Of a stretch of DNA of 64,000 bases, positions 61,279-64,000 are shown one piece after another. The DNA comes from Moorella mulderi DSM 14980 (GTDB lineage Bacteria > Bacillota > DSM-521 > Neomoorellales > Neomoorellaceae): the NCBI RefSeq assembly GCF_001594015.1, contig NZ_LTBC01000007.1:50095-114094 (forward strand), given 5' to 3'. Below the pieces are notes generated by a model. The model worked only from the letters and a program-made list of their open reading frames with translations. It was not told the DNA's origin and did not search any database. The translations under genes and the position numbers were made by a program. Positions within the stretch are counted from its first letter, which is position 1; each line of letters opens with the position of its first letter.

Positions 61279-61307
61279 ATTATAAGTACCTATGGTAATG
61301 TTGTCAA
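61279..61307 (-). promoter_or_regulatory. Consensus promoter of the minus-strand XRE gene with operator O2 inside
   Basis: TTGACA (61302-61307), exactly 17 bp, TATAAT (61279-61284): both boxes match the consensus. Operator O2, AGTACC-TAT-GGTAAT (61285-61299), fills most of the spacer, so the repressor would compete with RNA polymerase. Confidence 0.85.
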
Positions 61308-61390
61308 GGTGTAGTTCAAAAAAATATTTCCAATGGTCATGCCTATTTAATATTACTAACGGTCATTATATAATTAAAGAGGTGAGTAAA

Positions 61391-61747
61391 ATGGCGACTT
61401 TTGGGGAAAGGCTAAAATCTCTTAGAGAACAAAAAGAATTATCCCAAGAAGCTCTAGGGAAAAAATTTCATTTAAGCCAAAGTATTATTGCTCATTATGA
61501 AGCTGGCAGGAAACAGCCTAGTCAAGATATTCTTCAACGTCTCGCCGACTTTTTCAACGTCAGTGTAGATTTCCTTTTAGGCAGGACAGACGACCCTAAC
61601 CCTGGCCAGCACCGTTCTACTATAGAAGAAGATTGGCCCGAAGTAACAGACGTGCTGCGACGCTGTGGGAAGAAACCAACACCTGAAGAACGCCGGCGCA
61701 TTGCCAGAATCATTAAAGCAGCAATAGAGGATACGGATGATATTTGA
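61391..61747 (+). CDS. XRE-family regulator with C-terminal extension
   Basis: 118 aa from the ATG at 61391 (GAGGTG 6 nt upstream). The HTH_3 domain is at residues 6-62 (RLKSLREQKELSQEALGKKF, SQSIIAHYEAGRKQPSQDIL), and a C-terminal extension (TPEERRRIARIIKAAIEDTD) follows. A TATAAT at 61369-61374 lies just upstream, close to the start. It overlaps the following peptidase gene at TGATG, so the two are coupled: a repressor with its own antirepressor peptidase. Confidence 0.88.
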   Translation: MATFGERLKSLREQKELSQEALGKKFHLSQSIIAHYEAGRKQPSQDILQRLADFFNVSVDFLLGRTDDPNPGQHRSTIEEDWPEVTDVLRRCGKKPTPEERRRIARIIKAAIEDTDDI

Positions 61748-62748
61748 TGGGTAAGAAAAGACCAAGAAGGGTTAGGAAGGCACAGGCGATAGCAGCCGCC
61801 AGGTTTTTACGGCAACAACTTGGATTAGTGGAATACAATGGCATTGACGCCAGGCAGGTTTTAAAGCAGGTCGCAGTTTTAAAGATTTTTAGCTCTTCTC
61901 AAGACCCTGACTTTATTCATGAAGAAGGATTTACCCGCTCCTTGGGAAATGGAAAGTACGAGGTATATGTCAATCGCGATCTTCCTGAAGGCCGCGACAA
62001 TTGGACTTATGGCCATGAAACGGCACATATTGTGCTCAAGCATCATGAAGAATTCGATGTTGACAACCTGCTGCCTTTTGAACACTGGATATTAAACCGG
62101 GAGGCCAATATATTTACTACGGAATATTTGATGCCTGAGGATAAATTTCGTCAAGCCGTAAGATTTCCATTAACTATTAGCGAAATAGCTCGGTTAAAGA
62201 ATATCTTCAAAGTATCCTGGCAAGCTGTAATAAATCGGTTAGATGAACTACATATCTATCCCAAAGCCAAAATTGAACAGCTATTTTGTGAACAGCGACG
62301 TGCCAAAAAGGAAGTTGAGATGGCCATAGCTACGGTAGCAGTGGCCGAAGAGAAAGGGCAGGTTTATGCCATGCAAAAAGACGTATTAAGAATTAACCTT
62401 GACGAAAATATGCGATTCACTATTTGCCCTAGATGCGGCAATACGGATTTCTCTGAAGGCGCATCTTACTGTAAGATGTGCGGGTTATTCCTATATAATG
62501 ATTGTATCGAGTGCCATGCCCACAATGTCGCCGATGCCCGCTACTGCGAATACTGTGGAAACGAAACAACACTTTTTAAGGCAGGCATCCTAAAGCCTTG
62601 CGATGATGCTACTTTATACATAATGCTGGAGGAACTTCTTTCGCGGGAAGTTGTGACGGAGTTTGATCAGGAGGGCAACTTGCTGGCAATAAGAGCAAAA
62701 ACTGAAGAAGATGACTTACAAATTAGCGAAGAAGATTTACCGTTTTAA
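61747..62748 (+). CDS. ImmA/IrrE family metallopeptidase with C-terminal zinc ribbons
   Basis: 333 aa from the ATG at 61747. The HExxH zinc motif is GHETAHIVLKHH near residue 95, with EANIFTTEYLMPEDKFRQ as third-ligand helix. An added C-terminal part (about 220-290) has four CxxC pairs (CPRCGN, YCKMCG, CIECH, YCEYCGN), a double zinc ribbon not usual for ImmA. ImmA-type peptidases cleave a cognate XRE repressor when DNA damage or another signal arrives, which frees a mobile element. Here the upstream XRE gene is the expected target. Confidence 0.87.
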   Translation: MGKKRPRRVRKAQAIAAARFLRQQLGLVEYNGIDARQVLKQVAVLKIFSSSQDPDFIHEEGFTRSLGNGKYEVYVNRDLPEGRDNWTYGHETAHIVLKHHEEFDVDNLLPFEHWILNREANIFTTEYLMPEDKFRQAVRFPLTISEIARLKNIFKVSWQAVINRLDELHIYPKAKIEQLFCEQRRAKKEVEMAIATVAVAEEKGQVYAMQKDVLRINLDENMRFTICPRCGNTDFSEGASYCKMCGLFLYNDCIECHAHNVADARYCEYCGNETTLFKAGILKPCDDATLYIMLEELLSREVVTEFDQEGNLLAIRAKTEEDDLQISEEDLPF

Positions 62749-62851
62749 TGGGAGAGGTTGAGAACGTAAAAAGTTTCGTCCTCGGCACTGGGGCGAGTTC
62801 CCGGGAAAGACACGGGTTTGCTTCACAAAAACCATGAGGGAAGATGGTTCT

Positions 62852-63071
62852 CTATACTATCACATGAGCGTTTCCGCGCCCTATTAAAGGGTTAAACCAC
62901 CTGATGGTAACAGCACTATTGAAATTATTTGATGCCCCTTCTACTGTTACGGAAGTGCCACCGGGCATTAACCCCAATGTACGCCATTTCTGCTGGCCGG
63001 CGAGTGAGGGTAAAGTGCATTAATACCTTACCGTTCAGGCCTCTTATAGTGCATACAAACGCAATATTTCG
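62852..63071 (-). pseudogene. Remnant of an unrecognised protein gene
   Basis: Two minus-strand frames join to a protein-like sequence (AFVCTIRGLNGKVLMHFTL; frame change near 62993-63015; then LAGQQKWRTLGLMPGGTSV and EGASNNFNSAVTIRWFNP, ending at TAG 62852). It has no start and no family I can name; it resembles the end of a phage structural or secreted protein. The other bases of 62749-63101 show nothing supportable. Confidence 0.4.
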
Positions 63072-63101
63072 CTATGCCCTCTTTTCGTTCCGTTAGGAAT
63101 C

Positions 63102-63124
63102 AAAAAGCACCGGCATACCGGTAC
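63102..63124 (-). terminator. Intrinsic terminator of the PIN gene
   Basis: Minus strand GTACCGG-TATG-CCGGTGC (63124-63107) followed by TTTTT (63106-63102). It begins at the PIN gene stop codon. Confidence 0.85.
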
Positions 63125-63625
63125 TTATTGGATCTCCAAGCTTTTAAGAAACCTCTCAACCAGGCCTTCCCCCAAACGGAATCCTTTATTTTTTAAGGTA
63201 TCCACAATTGTAGGAACTTCTTTGCGATCAATTAAATTCTTGCTTACCGCCAGGTTGATTACACCCAACACTCCTAACACCTCAAACCCAGCTTGAATTG
63301 CAATACGCCGCGCCTTCTTTTCGTCAATTAAAAGCAGGTTAGCATTGAGTTCATTCCCTAATACCAAAACCTCAGCTTCACCTGGTCCCAATACCGTCGT
63401 CAAGAAGGCCACTTCTCTATTTGACTGCACTTTATGAACTATCAACCACCCAGCTTTCACAGCGTTTTCTACTTCTTGAACGCCAGTGCCTCCAGAACCT
63501 CCTTGCAAAACTTCCTCATAAACCATTTCCGGTATAAAAACCTTACTCCATAGCTTTTTCACCAAATCTAACTGCCGCAAATGGGACAAGGCTATCAGCA
63601 TGGAAGTATCAGCTATTACTTTCAC
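63125..63625 (-). CDS. PIN-domain protein (DUF3368 type), toxin-like
   Basis: 166 aa. The PIN acidic residues are in MKVIADTSMLIAL (first Asp), FIPEMVYEEVLQG and LGPGEAEVLVLGNELNANLL, and LLIDEKKARRIAIQAGFEVL. PIN proteins are RNases, and in VapC-type pairs they cleave tRNA or rRNA. It overlaps the end of the UPF0175 gene by 17 bp, which suggests a toxin-antitoxin module. GC and codon use look poorer than in the BREX genes. Confidence 0.85.
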   Translation of the reverse strand: MKVIADTSMLIALSHLRQLDLVKKLWSKVFIPEMVYEEVLQGGSGGTGVQEVENAVKAGWLIVHKVQSNREVAFLTTVLGPGEAEVLVLGNELNANLLLIDEKKARRIAIQAGFEVLGVLGVINLAVSKNLIDRKEVPTIVDTLKNKGFRLGEGLVERFLKSLEIQ

Positions 63626-63887
63626 GCGCCAATAGCCTCCTTACGGTTTCCAGGTCGTATTCTAATTCTTCTTCATCATAATTTAATGTGATACCCATTT
63701 CGGCAAGGACATCCAAAAATGCTACATAAGATAACCCACTGACTTGAGCAGCTTTCCCCAAAGAGATTTTCCTTTCAGCATATAACGCTGCAGCTAATCT
63801 CTTCAATATTTCCCCGGCCAGATCTTTCTTCCATCCCAAACTTTCATAGACATCATCAGGTATTTTCACGACAACCTCTTTAGCCAT
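63609..63887 (-). CDS. UPF0175 family protein, antitoxin-like
   Basis: 92 aa from the ATG at 63887 (GGAAGGTG upstream). It begins MAKEVVVKIPDDVYESLGW, has the UPF0175 block AALYAERKISLGKAAQVSGL and ends with YDEEELEYDLETVRRLLARE. UPF0175 genes regularly precede DUF3368 PIN genes, as here. Probably the DNA-binding antitoxin. The last 113 bases of the window show no gene I can support. Confidence 0.85.
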   Translation of the reverse strand: MAKEVVVKIPDDVYESLGWKKDLAGEILKRLAAALYAERKISLGKAAQVSGLSYVAFLDVLAEMGITLNYDEEELEYDLETVRRLLARESNS

Positions 63888-64000
63888 TTCAATCACCTTC
63901 CTTACCACCATTTTACCCCAGGCCTGCCAGTTTATCAATATTGCCTACTGCACACCCTGATCTTCCTATCCCCCCGCCCTTTGCCACCCCCCTTCCCTCC

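Noticed and set aside
1..64000. CRISPR arrays or rRNA genes
   Set aside because: No regularly spaced repeats and no rRNA-like sequence were seen.

Overview
The window looks like a chromosome segment of a thermophilic, acetogen-like clostridium, most probably Moorella or a close relative. This is an inference from remembered protein families (LonB, Rex, SpoVR/YhbH/PrkA sporulation genes), the GC-rich coding sequence and the Firmicutes-type signals; no database was searched. Nearly every gene is on the minus strand, so transcription runs from high to low coordinates. The plus-strand genes are one Rpn-type nuclease gene and two genes of a prophage-like element at the right end.

Layout. (1) 1-12.7 kb, housekeeping and proteostasis: maf (partial), rex, folC, valS, lonA, lonB, clpX, clpP, tig. 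clpX has no ordinary start codon at its family start, and the lonB ribosome-binding site lies in one arm of a perfect 13-bp hairpin. (2) 12.8-13.6 kb: a tRNA-Gly and a cyclic-di-GMP-I (GEMM-I) riboswitch in front of a 76-codon gene of unknown function. (3) 13.7-24.8 kb: an eleven-gene catabolic operon with one consensus promoter at its head. It encodes an HpcH/HpaI aldolase, a DapA-like lyase, a hydroxyacid dehydrogenase, a LarA-family protein, a TctBAC transporter, a UroD-like protein, hydroxypyruvate isomerase, tartronate-semialdehyde reductase and a GntR regulator. (4) 24.9-28.0 kb: an MFS transporter and decayed second copies of the dehydrogenase and LarA genes. (5) 28.2-31.9 kb: a sulfur-trafficking cluster (DsrE-like, TusA-like, SQR-like flavoprotein, DUF1641) next to a regulator with three tandem HTH domains.

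(6) 32.2-45.0 kb: a defense island that matches type 4 BREX (brxP, brxC, pglZ, brxL). It is headed by a full-size sigma-70 factor with two region-1.1-like domains, and a second, broken DUF4007-like gene lies between brxP and brxC. Transposase remnants flank the island, an HTH piece on one side and a DDE piece on the other, in the order and orientation expected of one split gene. A plus-strand Rpn nuclease gene follows. (7) 47.1-58.9 kb: six tRNAs in one operon, then rdgB, rph, murI, a UPF0316 membrane protein, a cell-wall amidase, a GerMN lipoprotein, hisC, an ACT-domain protein, paaK, spoVR and a YhbH/DUF444 gene. (8) 59-64 kb: prkA is cut off at about 60012. The sequence beyond is a prophage-like element: an HTH protein, divergent XRE repressors with matching operators, an ImmA/IrrE peptidase and a PIN/UPF0175 pair. 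It may be a skin-like insertion in a sporulation gene.

The most interesting candidates are the sigma-factor-led BREX island, the interruption of prkA, the riboswitch-controlled small gene, the lonB ribosome-binding-site hairpin and the non-canonical clpX/clpP starts.
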